A stretch of 64,000 nucleotides of DNA from Gracilibacillus suaedae (GCF_017599345.1 NZ_JAGFVL010000035.1:62001-126000); one strand, 5' to 3'; positions 44,387 to 54,798 are shown, numbered from the stretch's first letter. Numbers and translations are program-made. Notes: a model not told the origin generated them from the sequence alone.

Positions 44387-44914
44387 CTATCCTTCACTAT
44401 CTTTCTCATTACTTTTGTCATCTAATAAAGATTTCAGCTTTTCAAGGCGCGGATCAACTTTTTCTGATTGTTCTTCTTCAGTAACAAGTGTCCAACCTTT
44501 ACCTTCCTTCATTGTGTTTGCTTCTAATTTTTCATCATCAGCAAACACTCTTAAAGGCGTTTCTAATAGTACATTTTCCTTGATAAATGGTGTTAAGTCA
44601 AGTACCTCACCATTTACTAAATGCACCTCTTCTTCTTCCCGAAAAGATGATGTCGTAAAAGATTCAATTGCATGAATCGAAAATTCATACGACACATCAA
44701 CTAACGTTCTTGCACAAGGTAGAATCATCGCTCCTTGAATTTGAAAATCACAGGTAATATCGTCTCCATCCATCCTAGCTGTTCCGTCAACTAAAACTGG
44801 TTCGATTCGTCGAATATCATTATCCAAATTCACAATATCTGAAATGTCTACTTCCTCACGAAAAGAAACGGGTTCTCCCTGTGACTGTTTAAGTTTTTGG
44901 ATATATAATTTCAT
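44387..44914 (-). CDS. ylbN: DUF177/YceD-family protein YlbN
   Basis: 175 residues. The YceD family is linked to 23S rRNA accumulation and is nearly always upstream of rpmF, as here. DDITCDFQIQGAMILPCART contains the conserved cysteine region, and there is an acidic Lys/Asp-rich tail. The exact molecular role is not known. Confidence 0.9.
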   Translation of the reverse strand: MKLYIQKLKQSQGEPVSFREEVDISDIVNLDNDIRRIEPVLVDGTARMDGDDITCDFQIQGAMILPCARTLVDVSYEFSIHAIESFTTSSFREEEEVHLVNGEVLDLTPFIKENVLLETPLRVFADDEKLEANTMKEGKGWTLVTEEEQSEKVDPRLEKLKSLLDDKSNEKDSEG

Positions 44915-45003
44915 TTATATTCACCTCAAGGCAACAAGAAATATTTTAAAATGTATTGGTCCATTTGTCAATATATTTTCTTTACAGAACAAACATTTAT
45001 TGC

Positions 45004-45155
45004 TTGATTACAGTGCTAAGTGTCTGTAATCGTACCACTTCGAGCTTCAAGTAACTCAAGGAAGGTCAGAGGGATAACAGACGTTAACACACTGATCAGT
45101 TACGCTAATGATCAGTCGGGTTCAAAATCCCACTGATCATTGTATCACTTTATAT
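45004..45155 (-). repeat. R3 dispersed repeat, copy 2
   Basis: Reverse orientation, filling the 320-base divergent gap between ylbN and tmcAL. On the minus strand: TATAAAGTGATACAATGATC, CTGATCATTAGCGTAACTGA, GTTAACGTCTGTTATCCC and GATTACAGACACTTAGCACT. Confidence 0.75.
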
Positions 45156-45234
45156 GATATACTTACTACAATATGCTTATCATGCACATTTACTTGAAAG
45201 ATCATTCATGAAACCAATGATGGAGGTGGTTACT

Positions 45235-46449
45235 CTGAAAGCATGTGGATTAATTGTTGAATATAACCCCTATCATAACGGACATCACTATCACTTTCAA
45301 CAGGCAAAGCATGTTTCAGGTGCAGAATGTATGATTGCAGTCATGAGTGGGAACTTTTTACAACGTGGGGAACCAGCGATCGTAGATAAGTTCACAAGAG
45401 CCAAAATAGCCGTACAACAAGGAATTGACCTCGTTATTGAACTACCTTATTTTTATGCGGTTCAACATAGTGAGCTTTTTGCAAATGGTGCAGTTAAAAT
45501 TTTGAACAGTCTTCAAGCTGATTCATTGTGTTTTGGAAGTGAACATGGTGAGATAGAAGACTTTAATACATTGTATCATTTCATTACGGAACACCAAGAA
45601 GACTATGATCATTATTTAACGGATGCTTTAAACCAAGGTCATTCCTATCCAAAAGCAAATGACATAGCTTTCACCAAGATTGGTGGTGAAACGTTATCTA
45701 TCGATTTTGCCAAACCAAATAATATACTTGGCTATCAATATGTCAAAAATATTTATGATCTACATACAACGATAACACCATACACAATTCAACGAATAAA
45801 AAATAATTATCACGATCGTAAAATCCATGATCCGATAGCTAGTGCAACTAGTATTCGCAATCAATTACTGTCAGATCATACCAACACAAAAAAACTGAAC
45901 AATACTATCCCTGCGATAACTAAAGAAAAACTTGAAGCATATAAAGAACTTCATGGTACTTGGCATTATTGGGAGGCATATTTTCCATTACTCAAATATC
46001 GAATATCAACGATGAAAAAGGAAGAATTCACCAAGATCCATGGTATCAAAGAGGGGTTAGAGAATCGAATAGTTAACACTGCAAAAAAAGCAGAGTCTTT
46101 TGCAGATTGGATGGAATGGCTAAAAACGAAAAGATATACTTGGACAAGTTTGCAACGCGTATTCACACATATCCTCACCAATACATACTCTAGCGAAATT
46201 GAAGCATTCGTGACTGAAAAACAACCGTCTGCAATCCGGATTTTAGCTATGAGTGAAAATGGACAAAACTATTTAAGTGCTAGAAAGAAAGATATTGATG
46301 TTAAATGGTATACAAGTAGTAAGCAGCCCTACCCCTATCAAGCTTTTGACGAACGAATTGATCATGCTTATTACAGTGTTTTACCGTTATCCTCACAAAA
46401 GCATTTAACAAAACAAGCCTATCAAAAACCAATATTTAAGACGCCTTAA
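45235..46449 (+). CDS. tmcAL: tRNA(Met) cytidine acetate ligase TmcAL (YlbM)
   Basis: Makes N4-acetylcytidine at the wobble position of elongator tRNA-Met. The family start (B. subtilis MKAVGLVVEYNPFHNGH) aligns with codon CTG at 45235, which has GGAGGTGG five bases upstream; ATG codons at 45217 and 45220 lack a proper site. From CTG the protein has 404 residues, with the nucleotidyltransferase motif NPYHNGHHYH, MSGNFLQRGEPAI and CFGSEHGE. If CTG is not used, GTG at 45226 or the ATGs would add 3-6 residues. Confidence 0.9.
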   Translation: MKACGLIVEYNPYHNGHHYHFQQAKHVSGAECMIAVMSGNFLQRGEPAIVDKFTRAKIAVQQGIDLVIELPYFYAVQHSELFANGAVKILNSLQADSLCFGSEHGEIEDFNTLYHFITEHQEDYDHYLTDALNQGHSYPKANDIAFTKIGGETLSIDFAKPNNILGYQYVKNIYDLHTTITPYTIQRIKNNYHDRKIHDPIASATSIRNQLLSDHTNTKKLNNTIPAITKEKLEAYKELHGTWHYWEAYFPLLKYRISTMKKEEFTKIHGIKEGLENRIVNTAKKAESFADWMEWLKTKRYTWTSLQRVFTHILTNTYSSEIEAFVTEKQPSAIRILAMSENGQNYLSARKKDIDVKWYTSSKQPYPYQAFDERIDHAYYSVLPLSSQKHLTKQAYQKPIFKTP

Positions 46450-46466
46450 TTACGGCGTCTTATTAA
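46436..46466 (+). terminator. tmcAL terminator
   Basis: AAGACGCC, short loop, GGCGTCTTATT at the end of the gene; the T run is weak. Confidence 0.65.
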
Positions 46467-46519
46467 ACTGAGTGGAGGAATCCCACTTCTGTTTATTTAA
46501 TTGTGTTTGCTCTACCCTC

Positions 46520-47545
46520 TTACCCGTTTAAATTTTCTAGATAGTCTAAGGCGTCATCGAAGGTATCGACAGGAATGATCTCCATGTCTGTACCGATATC
46601 TTCTGCGACTTGTTTAGCTACTTGATAGTTTGAGTCTTCTCTACCGTTTTCATTAGGTGCGAAGAAGATATCACAACCCTCACGGTCTGCTGCAACTACT
46701 TTCTTATCTATGCCGCCAATTCTCCCTACATTACCTTGATAATCAATTTCACCCGTACCTGCGATTTGATACCCTTTCGTTATATCTTCCTCTGTTAATT
46801 GATCGTAGATTTCCAACGAGAACATCAATCCTGCACTTGGACCCCCAATTTCACCACTAGAAAAAGTTAGTTCAGGCGAAACGGTCACATTTCGATTTGT
46901 AACAAGTTGAATCCCGATCCCTGGTTGCCCATTTAACGCCTCAAGTGCTTCCAAGGTTATATCTGTTTCGAAAGTCTCTTCATTTCGTTTCACTGTTAAC
47001 GATATGCTATCACCAACCTTTTTCGTGGTGACATAATCAATCAAGTCTTCTGCCTCATTTATCGTGTTGCCATCGATTTCGATAATTTCATCTGCTGATT
47101 GTAAGATACCATCAGCTGGCATGTCTTCTACTACTGATACTACATAAATTCCTTGATAATCGATGTTGATCTCCTTATTTGCTGCTTCATAAGCAACAAC
47201 TGTTGACGCTTCTTTTGAACTTTCCATCATCATTAATTGCATTTGTCGATATTCATCATCTGTCATCCCATCTACTAATACTTCCTCTACCGGTAGTATA
47301 TCGTAATAATCTCGCCATAATGCCAGCATATATTGAAATGGTGTAGCCCTCCCACCTTGTATCGTGACAAGATGCATATCCCCTTCACTTTCTGAGGCTC
47401 CCTCTACTTCTACAACAGGATTTAGTGGATCTGCATGTCCTGGTTTATGAATATAGTAGGGTAGCTGATAGCTAAATAGTAAAAAAATGATAATCAATGC
47501 TACGAAAAAACCAATAATTCTTGCTTTACTTTTTGTCTGAAACAT
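46520..47545 (-). CDS. ylbL: PDZ/Lon-type membrane serine protease YlbL (SepM family)
   Basis: 341 residues: one N-terminal membrane segment (about 10-28), a PDZ domain (about 130-205) and a C-terminal Lon-like protease domain with the dyad Ser237 (GGPSAG) and Lys281 (GGIDKK). In B. subtilis YlbL degrades the DNA-damage division inhibitor YneA. Faces ylbJ divergently. Confidence 0.93.
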   Translation of the reverse strand: MFQTKSKARIIGFFVALIIIFLLFSYQLPYYIHKPGHADPLNPVVEVEGASESEGDMHLVTIQGGRATPFQYMLALWRDYYDILPVEEVLVDGMTDDEYRQMQLMMMESSKEASTVVAYEAANKEINIDYQGIYVVSVVEDMPADGILQSADEIIEIDGNTINEAEDLIDYVTTKKVGDSISLTVKRNEETFETDITLEALEALNGQPGIGIQLVTNRNVTVSPELTFSSGEIGGPSAGLMFSLEIYDQLTEEDITKGYQIAGTGEIDYQGNVGRIGGIDKKVVAADREGCDIFFAPNENGREDSNYQVAKQVAEDIGTDMEIIPVDTFDDALDYLENLNG

Positions 47546-47709
47546 CTAATCCCTTCCTTCTCACAGTCTTCCAATTTTATCTGAAGATAAGTCATATTTC
47601 ATCTATACAGTTGCGTATATTTAAATGAAGGACAAACTTAAAAACACTACATATTTTACTACTCATTCTGATAAACGTACAGAAAAGTGCTATTAAAGGA
47701 GTGCAAAAC

Positions 47710-48906
47710 TTGAAGCAAAAGTTGTATTCTATTATCTATGCATCCGTCTCCGTATTTATGGCTACAATGATTATAGCCTTCCCTCAAGAAGTATTAAAAG
47801 CTAGCCAGAGAGGTTTAGATGTTTGGGCTAATGTTGTATTCCCTTCATTATTACCTTTTTTTATTGTAGCCGAATTATTAATCGCTTTTGGTGTCGTACA
47901 TTTTATAGGGGTATTATTCGAACCTGTAATGAGGCCATTATTTAATGTCCCAGGTGTTGGTGGATTTGTATGGACAATGGGAATGGCTAGTGGTTATCCG
48001 TCAGGGGCAAAATTCACCGCAAGATTAAGAGAAGAAAATCAATTATCAAAAACAGAGGCAGAAAGGCTTGTCAGCTTTACAAATGCCTCTAATCCATTAT
48101 TTATTATTGGAGCCGTTTCAATTGGCTTTTTTCATGATCTCAAGCTAGGTATTTTGCTTGCTATCACTCATTATACCAGCAATTTCTTGGTCGGTATTTG
48201 TATGCGATTTTACAAATACCACGAAAGAAATCGTTATTCAACACAACACTTCTCTATCTCAAAAGCTTTGTCAAAACTCCATCGTGCAAGAATGAGGGAT
48301 AAAAGAGCTCTTGGGAAAATATTAGGTGATGCCGTAACCCAGTCTATTCAAACATTGCTTGTTATCGGTGGATTTATTATTCTTTTTTCGGTACTAACAG
48401 AAATCTTACGTGAGGTACAAATTGCCCAATTTATATCTGGAGGAATCACCATCATTTTAAGCTGGTTTCAAATACCGGCAGAGATGGCTTTACCACTATT
48501 GTCAGGTATATTTGAGATTACCATAGGAGCAAACGAAGTAGCTAGCGCAGATTCTTCTACTTTAATTAAAGCTATTTTAGTTTCCATTATCCTAGCCTTT
48601 AATGGTTTTTCTGTTCAGGCTCAAGTTGCTAGCATTCTTGCGGAAACAGATATCCAATTTACGCCTTACTTCTTTGCTCGTTTATTACATGGACTTTTCG
48701 CTGGCATTATTGTCACCATACTATATGTACCTGTTTATAAAAACTTACAAACAACCAATGAATCGGTCATAACAACTTTAGCACAACCATCTGTTGACAA
48801 CATTCAGCAGTTATACTTAATGTTCGAACAAATGGGATTCATTATCACCTTGTCAGCTTTATTTATCAATTTGATTATTTTAATGAAAAATAAAGTGAGA
48901 TTATGA
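47710..48906 (+). CDS. ylbJ: Sporulation integral membrane protein YlbJ
   Basis: 398 residues from TTG at 47710 (AAAGGAG eight bases upstream; a GTG at 47701 overlaps that site). It has eight or so membrane segments and the nucleoside-transporter gate-like motifs MGMASGYPSGAK and FTNASNPLFIIGAV of the YlbJ family. Required for spore cortex formation in B. subtilis. The last codons (KVRL and stop) lie within an R3 repeat. Confidence 0.92.
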   Translation: MKQKLYSIIYASVSVFMATMIIAFPQEVLKASQRGLDVWANVVFPSLLPFFIVAELLIAFGVVHFIGVLFEPVMRPLFNVPGVGGFVWTMGMASGYPSGAKFTARLREENQLSKTEAERLVSFTNASNPLFIIGAVSIGFFHDLKLGILLAITHYTSNFLVGICMRFYKYHERNRYSTQHFSISKALSKLHRARMRDKRALGKILGDAVTQSIQTLLVIGGFIILFSVLTEILREVQIAQFISGGITIILSWFQIPAEMALPLLSGIFEITIGANEVASADSSTLIKAILVSIILAFNGFSVQAQVASILAETDIQFTPYFFARLLHGLFAGIIVTILYVPVYKNLQTTNESVITTLAQPSVDNIQQLYLMFEQMGFIITLSALFINLIILMKNKVRL

Positions 48907-49043
48907 CCAGTAGGTGGTTAAACCACCCTATCGTCATTAGCGAAACTTATTATGGTGTTAGCGTCTGTTACTCTTAGACTTATCCTAGTGTTACTGGAAG
49001 CTTGAAGTGAAGGTCTTACAGACGTTTAGCACCGTGATAAAAA
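48890..49043 (+). repeat. R3 dispersed repeat, copy 3
   Basis: AATAAAGTGAGATTATGACC, then GTAGGTGG and CCACCCTA (inverted), TTAGCGAAACTTATTATGGT, GTTAGCGTCTGTTA paired with TTACAGACGTTTAGCAC, and CCGTGATAAAAATT. It begins inside ylbJ and ends at the coaD stop, so two converging genes share it. Confidence 0.78.
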
Positions 49044-50091
<1,048 letters not shown>

Positions 50092-50126
50092 AGCATTCCC
50101 TTCTTTCTGCTTTTTAAATCTCCCTT

Positions 50127-50156
50127 ACTATAGCACGAAAGTAACAAAATTCTCAA
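50127..50156 (-). promoter_or_regulatory. Promoter candidate for rsmD-coaD
   Basis: TTGAGA (50156-50151), an 18-base spacer and TATAGT (50132-50127), about 35 bases before the rsmD start. Confidence 0.55.
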
Positions 50157-50281
50157 ATTCATTTGTATAAAAGCAATAGGTTTTGTACAAACTCTAAATA
50201 TAGCAACATAAAAGTTGCTTAAATACGGAGAAGACTTACATTTCCCCATAAGTTCTTCCTCCGGTTTCTCCTCTCCCTTTA

Positions 50282-50345
50282 TCTTTTTATTTTCTTGTAA
50301 AGAAAATAAAAAGAACCTGCAGTTATTGATGAACTGCAGGTTGTT
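50282..50345. terminator. Double hairpin downstream of ylbG
   Basis: AACCTGCAGTT (50314-50324) pairs with AACTGCAGGTT (50332-50342) and is flanked by A and T runs, a good terminator for ylbG. Touching it is a perfect 15-bp palindrome TCTTTTTATTTTCTT (50282-50296), loop GT, AAGAAAATAAAAAGA (50299-50313). Confidence 0.75.
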
Positions 50346-50348
50346 TTT

Positions 50349-50627
50349 TTATATCCCCATTTTGTAGTCATATTCTTTTTCTTCTTTATCAAATGCTTTA
50401 TTTTCAAAATCCGTTTTAATAAATGGTTTATAAGAGGGTTCTACTTTTGTGACAAAAGATAACTTTAACAGCGATTGATATGTATCATCCAACTTATTCT
50501 GATCAACATATATCATCGCGTATTTTAACTTTTTTGAGACATGAACCATATGACCATATTTTTTGATATGTTTAACATGCTTCATTTGATGAAACCAAAC
50601 AATTAATCCTTGTCTTTTTACTAGCAT
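50349..50627 (-). CDS. ylbG: DUF2129 protein YlbG
   Basis: 92-residue cytoplasmic protein starting MLVKRQGLIVWFHQMKHVKH, with KYAMIYVDQNKLDDT and a C-terminal Lys/Asp-rich part. Family of unknown function, always beside ylbF. GAGGTGG lies before the ATG. Confidence 0.88.
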   Translation of the reverse strand: MLVKRQGLIVWFHQMKHVKHIKKYGHMVHVSKKLKYAMIYVDQNKLDDTYQSLLKLSFVTKVEPSYKPFIKTDFENKAFDKEEKEYDYKMGI

Positions 50628-50656
50628 CAGGCCACCTCACTTTTCACTGCATTTCG

Positions 50657-51100
50657 CTAAGAAGCTCTACAGCCACATCCGCTGCTTCCAGATCCACAGC
50701 CACATCCACCATCTGTAAGTGCTGCTCCATCCATTGGAACTTTTACTTTATCACTTACACTAAATGCAACTAACTGACTAATCTCATCTAGAAATTTCTG
50801 AAGATTGGTTTCAGCCATTTTATAAGCAGCAATGGATTCATGCATATCCATCTCACGTTTGGCAACACGTATTTCTTTCATTATTTTACTATAATCAGGG
50901 TGATATCTGCCAAACCTTTCTACTTCATCATAGGATTCCTTTATTTGATTAAAGCTTCTAATTAGCTCCTGTGCTTTTTCATCTTGTTCCATTACTACTT
51001 TTGCTTTATAAAAATCCTGCATGACATCAGATTCTAATACCATCTGACCTAGTGCTTCTGATTTATCTAAAATATCAACAATTTCCATTGTTGCTAACAT
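50657..51100 (-). CDS. ylbF: RicF/YlbF, subunit of the Y-complex
   Basis: 147-residue helical protein (YlbF/YmcA fold). In B. subtilis it forms the RicA-RicF-RicT complex, which carries [4Fe-4S] clusters and promotes RNase Y maturation of mRNAs, biofilm formation, competence and sporulation. The tail is cysteine-rich (GGCGCGSGSSGCGCRAS, six clustered residues including five cysteines), fitting cluster binding. Confidence 0.9.
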   Translation of the reverse strand: MLATMEIVDILDKSEALGQMVLESDVMQDFYKAKVVMEQDEKAQELIRSFNQIKESYDEVERFGRYHPDYSKIMKEIRVAKREMDMHESIAAYKMAETNLQKFLDEISQLVAFSVSDKVKVPMDGAALTDGGCGCGSGSSGCGCRAS

Positions 51101-51120
51101 AAACTCTTACACCTCCATAT

Positions 51121-51275
51121 TTTTATCACGTTGGTAATCGTCCGTAACAATTCCAGTTCAAGGTTCGATTAAATCAAAAAAGCTAAGTGAAGGATAACGG
51201 ACGCTAACACTCTGATAAGTTTTCTGATGATCAGTGGGGGGGTGTCCACCTACCGATCATCGTCTCACTTTATCA
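51121..51275 (-). repeat. R3 dispersed repeat, copy 4
   Basis: Reverse orientation in the ylbF-ylbE gap. On the minus strand: GATAAAGTGAGACGATGATC, GTAGGTGGACACCCCCCCAC, CTTATCAGAGTGTTAGCGTC, CGTTATCCTTCACTTAGC and GTTACGGACGATTACC, ending ACGTGATAAAA. Confidence 0.78.
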
Positions 51276-51311
51276 TACCAATTATAAGGAAGAAATTAAA
51301 GAGGCAGCACT

Positions 51312-51545
51312 CTAATCATTCCACGAGCCTGCCATTTGCATTAATAATCGGATCATCTGTATATTTTGTTGTGCTTTTTCCATACGCTGTGGTAGCGTTT
51401 TTCCATAAAATTGCTTTGCCTCTGTTTCCAATTCGCCAATCCTACTTGGATTTCTTGTTAAATATCGATACCACTCAGGATTTAGCCGAATAAAACGCCA
51501 CAAGTCTTCACGCTGCTGGATGAAACGATAAGTCTCCGGCTCCAT
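51312..51545 (-). CDS. ylbE: YlbE-like protein
   Basis: 77 residues, MEPETYRFIQQREDLWRFIR with NPEWYRYLTRNP, matching the YlbE family. Unknown function. Ten bases from ylbD, so they are probably one transcript. Confidence 0.85.
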   Translation of the reverse strand: MEPETYRFIQQREDLWRFIRLNPEWYRYLTRNPSRIGELETEAKQFYGKTLPQRMEKAQQNIQMIRLLMQMAGSWND

Positions 51546-51555
51546 CTAAATCCTC

Positions 51556-51945
51556 CTAATCCTTTGGTTTATAAAAGAAATTGTCTGATTGAGATTGGCT
51601 CGTTTGATTATTTCGAAACTGTTTAAACTGATCGATCAATGTCACAATATTATCTATAGCACCATTTAGATCATTAATATGATTTTCTACTTGATTCACA
51701 TCTAATTTTTCTATATGTTTCCAAAATTTCTGATATAGTTGATTTGTAGTGGTATCTTTTGATTGATCATTGTCATGATTAGGCTTATATTTTTTCCAAG
51801 TAGGGTCTTCCTCACCTAATAAAACATATTGCTCATAAGCCTCTTGCAAACTCATTTTTCCACTTTTAATTTCCTTTATTAATAGTGGATGCTCATGAAT
51901 AAATGCTTTAAATTGTTGTACAGAAGGATTGGATGCATTTTTCAT
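51556..51945 (-). CDS. ylbD: Spore coat protein YlbD-like
   Basis: 129 residues; starts MKNASNPSVQQFKAFIHEHP with SLQEAYEQYVLLGEEDPTWK, the YlbD family signature. B. subtilis YlbD is a spore-coat constituent. The C-terminal half is low in complexity and rich in Asn and Gln. Confidence 0.82.
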   Translation of the reverse strand: MKNASNPSVQQFKAFIHEHPLLIKEIKSGKMSLQEAYEQYVLLGEEDPTWKKYKPNHDNDQSKDTTTNQLYQKFWKHIEKLDVNQVENHINDLNGAIDNIVTLIDQFKQFRNNQTSQSQSDNFFYKPKD

Positions 51946-52015
51946 TGCTGTGCTCCTCTCTTACAACCTTATCTACCACAATATATGCAAATGGCCTATT
52001 TTTGTGCTTTCAGCA

Positions 52016-53053
52016 TTATTTTTGAATGAAATTTTGTGTGTAAAATGATTGATAAACCCCAACACCCAAATGTGTATATTCTTCTTTTAACAAAGCTTCT
52101 CGGTGGCCCTCACTGTTAAGCCATCCGTGAATTACAGCTGGAGCATCAACATAATGAGCAGCTATATTCTCCCCTGCCGATAAATAATGGGCATTAGCGG
52201 CTAACAAGCGTTCCTTCAATCCATCCCCATTCAAGCTATAATGGGAGAAATAATTCTCTTCAAGCATATCTTTACTATGAGCTTTTGCAGCATCTGCTGC
52301 CTGCTCATCCCATGATAATCTTTCCAATTCATGTACTGTACGAATTTCATTTGTTAAGTCAAATATTTGCTGTTCTAAACCTTCCTCAATAGCTTCCCAT
52401 TGATCCACATCTGGTTCGCTAGCTTCTTTTATTTCACCCCAATAGAACAACTCATAAGGTTTTAACATTTCAAATGCATCTTTATTCAGCAGTCGTATAC
52501 CTGCTAATTTTTCCGTAAATTGATCGATATATAACTGAGCAAATACTTCTTCAGATAGCCTTAATACAGGCCTTTGTTGCAAATCGTCTTCAGTCAATTT
52601 AAAGCGTATATGATCAAACTCAATTTCCTCTTGTAATTGATATATTTCTTCGATTTCTTCTATTGTTTGGCCAATTTCAAGCGGACTGAAGTCTAATGTA
52701 GCTGTGTTAGAATAAATACTCATAATTGTTTCATTCTGCACTGCTACCTGTATATAGAAATCTTCTTGCTTAAATATCCACCATTCAAAGTCATATAATG
52801 AAGGGTCTTTTCGATCCGGTTCTCCGTAGACAGAAACAAAATTATCAATATTTTGATTTACATATTTCCATACAGCATTTTGTTGAACGATAAGTGTATG
52901 ATCTTCAGCCAAATGAACTTTATCACTTTTGGTAAGAGTAGGTTTTTTATGATAATGCACTAATTGAGGTTCATCATGTTGACTAAAGTAAAAAAGACTG
53001 AACAAAACTATTAAAAATACTATTATGATAAAAGAAACCACTTTTATTTTCAT
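52016..53053 (-). CDS. ylbC: CAP-domain secreted or membrane-anchored protein YlbC
   Basis: The start at 53053 follows AGGTGGGG and gives 345 residues with an N-terminal membrane segment (VVSFIIIVFLIVLFSLFYF) that may be a signal anchor. A CAP-associated domain (about 60-200) precedes a CAP/SCP domain (about 225-343), with AKAHSKDMLEENYFSHYSL and AGENIAAHY. The role is unknown. Confidence 0.9.
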   Translation of the reverse strand: MKIKVVSFIIIVFLIVLFSLFYFSQHDEPQLVHYHKKPTLTKSDKVHLAEDHTLIVQQNAVWKYVNQNIDNFVSVYGEPDRKDPSLYDFEWWIFKQEDFYIQVAVQNETIMSIYSNTATLDFSPLEIGQTIEEIEEIYQLQEEIEFDHIRFKLTEDDLQQRPVLRLSEEVFAQLYIDQFTEKLAGIRLLNKDAFEMLKPYELFYWGEIKEASEPDVDQWEAIEEGLEQQIFDLTNEIRTVHELERLSWDEQAADAAKAHSKDMLEENYFSHYSLNGDGLKERLLAANAHYLSAGENIAAHYVDAPAVIHGWLNSEGHREALLKEEYTHLGVGVYQSFYTQNFIQK

Positions 53054-53208
53054 GTAACCCCACCTATTATTTACTTGTGTTAACTCCATTATATGCAACT
53101 CTATATTAATCATGAAAGTTTTTAATAGGGAATAAACTTTTTTAAATTGCATCTTTTGGCATTTCATACTATTATAGGTTTAGTGATAATTTTAGATGAG
53201 GTGAAAGT

Positions 53209-53574
53209 ATGAAAATTACAAACACAGGAATAGAAGACGTATTAATTGATTTACAACCATTAGATCATGCGATGGCAAAAGCTAATTTTATACGGGCAGA
53301 TCAGTGGGATTATGAACGTGTTACATATGATTATAAGGTTGGCTCTCCTGAAAAAAACATTACATATTATATAAGAGTACAAGGCTATGCAGTGGAAGGC
53401 GATGTTGATAGAGGTGATGCAGTAATCAAATTGCTAACACCTTTATTAGGGAAACATTATTATCCTCATGGAGTTGAGTATGGAGAGGAAGAGGAGTTTC
53501 CTGCTTCTACAGTGGAGAGAGCGTCAAAATTATTGCAAAATGCAAAAGAATATATGGAACCGTTTGTAAAATAG
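53209..53574 (+). CDS. ylbA: YugN-like family protein YlbA
   Basis: 121 residues, soluble, matching the YugN-like family with DQWDYERVTYDYK and LGKHYYPHGVEY. GAGGTGAAAGT precedes the ATG. No function is known. Divergent from ylbC. Confidence 0.82.
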   Translation: MKITNTGIEDVLIDLQPLDHAMAKANFIRADQWDYERVTYDYKVGSPEKNITYYIRVQGYAVEGDVDRGDAVIKLLTPLLGKHYYPHGVEYGEEEEFPASTVERASKLLQNAKEYMEPFVK

Positions 53575-53594
53575 TTGTGCACATTCCTAATAAA

Positions 53595-53626
53595 AATGGC
53601 TGTATCCAGAATACAGCCGTTTTTCA
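53595..53626 (+). terminator. ylbA terminator
   Basis: GGCTGTAT, loop CCAG, AATACAGCC, GTTTTT. Confidence 0.85.
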
Positions 53627-53678
53627 TAAGGGTTCTAAGTGGACACTATGATTTTGAAAGGAGTTTCAAGATTACTTA

Positions 53679-54734
53679 ATGAAAAATCTCAATAAAAAAC
53701 ATATCAAATTATTTTTTGTTATCCTATTCCTACTGTTAGTAGCTATATTTATACTACCAGTTTCGATTCCCCTTTTATTAGCATTTGTTACAGCATTAAT
53801 TCTGAATCCGATTGTACGATGGTTTATCAGAAAACTAAAAATAAACCGTAAACTTTCCGTTACCATTGTATTTCTCCTTTTTCTCATAATAGTCAGCATT
53901 ATCGGAACATATACGGTAACCAAAATAGTTGGTCAAGTTATCAGTTTTGCTGAAAATGTACCAACTTACATTATTCAAGTAAAAGATCAATTACTTCAAT
54001 GGGAAACAGAATTTGACCATTTTACTGAAGATTTACCAAAAGAACTCGTAGAAGAAGTAAATAAACAAATACAATCCACTACAACAGCTTTGAGTAACAA
54101 TGTCAGTGAAATGCTACGGATTGAGGAAATTGCCAAAGTTGCTAGTAAAGTACCAGATTTTCTTGTTAGCTTAATTGTATACTTAATTGCTTTATTTATG
54201 TTCATGTTAGAAATACCTCGCTTAAAAGCTAAGGCATATAGCCATTTAAAAGAAAGCACAGCAGATAAAGTGAAATTTATGAACGACCGTTTGTCTTACG
54301 TAATTTTAGGCTTTTTTAAAGCGCAGTTTTTAGTAAGTATCATCATTTTTATTGTGACACTTATTGGTCTATACATTATAGTACCAGAATATGCGTTAAT
54401 TATGTCCTTAATTATTTGGGTTATTGATTTTATACCTATTATTGGTTCGATTGCTATATTAGGTCCATGGGCTCTTTATATGCTAATTACAGGTGACTTA
54501 TTTATTGGCGGGCAATTAGCTATTTTAGCTATCATTCTCCTTGCCATTAGAAGAACCGTGGAACCAAAGGTAATGGGTAAACATATCGGCTTGTCGCCTC
54601 TTGCTACACTTATTGCCATGTATGTGGGGCTCAAACTATTAGGAATCCTTGGATTTATTGTTGGACCATTGATTGTCATAGCCTTCAACTCGGCAAAAGA
54701 AGCCGGTATTATTAAGATGAATTTCAAAATCTAA
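53679..54734 (+). CDS. AI-2E family transporter
   Basis: 351 residues, about eight membrane segments, with the family motifs LGFFKAQFLVSI, WVIDFIPIIGSI and EPKVMGKHIGLSPLATL near the C terminus. Members export autoinducer-2 or act as Na+/H+ antiporters, so the substrate is not known. AAAGGAG lies 15 bases before the ATG, further than usual. It sits where B. subtilis has ylbB. Confidence 0.88.
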   Translation: MKNLNKKHIKLFFVILFLLLVAIFILPVSIPLLLAFVTALILNPIVRWFIRKLKINRKLSVTIVFLLFLIIVSIIGTYTVTKIVGQVISFAENVPTYIIQVKDQLLQWETEFDHFTEDLPKELVEEVNKQIQSTTTALSNNVSEMLRIEEIAKVASKVPDFLVSLIVYLIALFMFMLEIPRLKAKAYSHLKESTADKVKFMNDRLSYVILGFFKAQFLVSIIIFIVTLIGLYIIVPEYALIMSLIIWVIDFIPIIGSIAILGPWALYMLITGDLFIGGQLAILAIILLAIRRTVEPKVMGKHIGLSPLATLIAMYVGLKLLGILGFIVGPLIVIAFNSAKEAGIIKMNFKI

Positions 54735-54798
54735 CCTATCTCCACTTGAAAAAAGTTACCCTTACAACTTAATGAAATACTTTTTTCAGATTAAGGCA

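Noticed and set aside
47660-47695. Sigma-E promoter for ylbJ (ACATATT and GATAAACG)
   Set aside because: The -35 is good and the spacing fits, but the -10 matches only five of eight bases; too weak to annotate.
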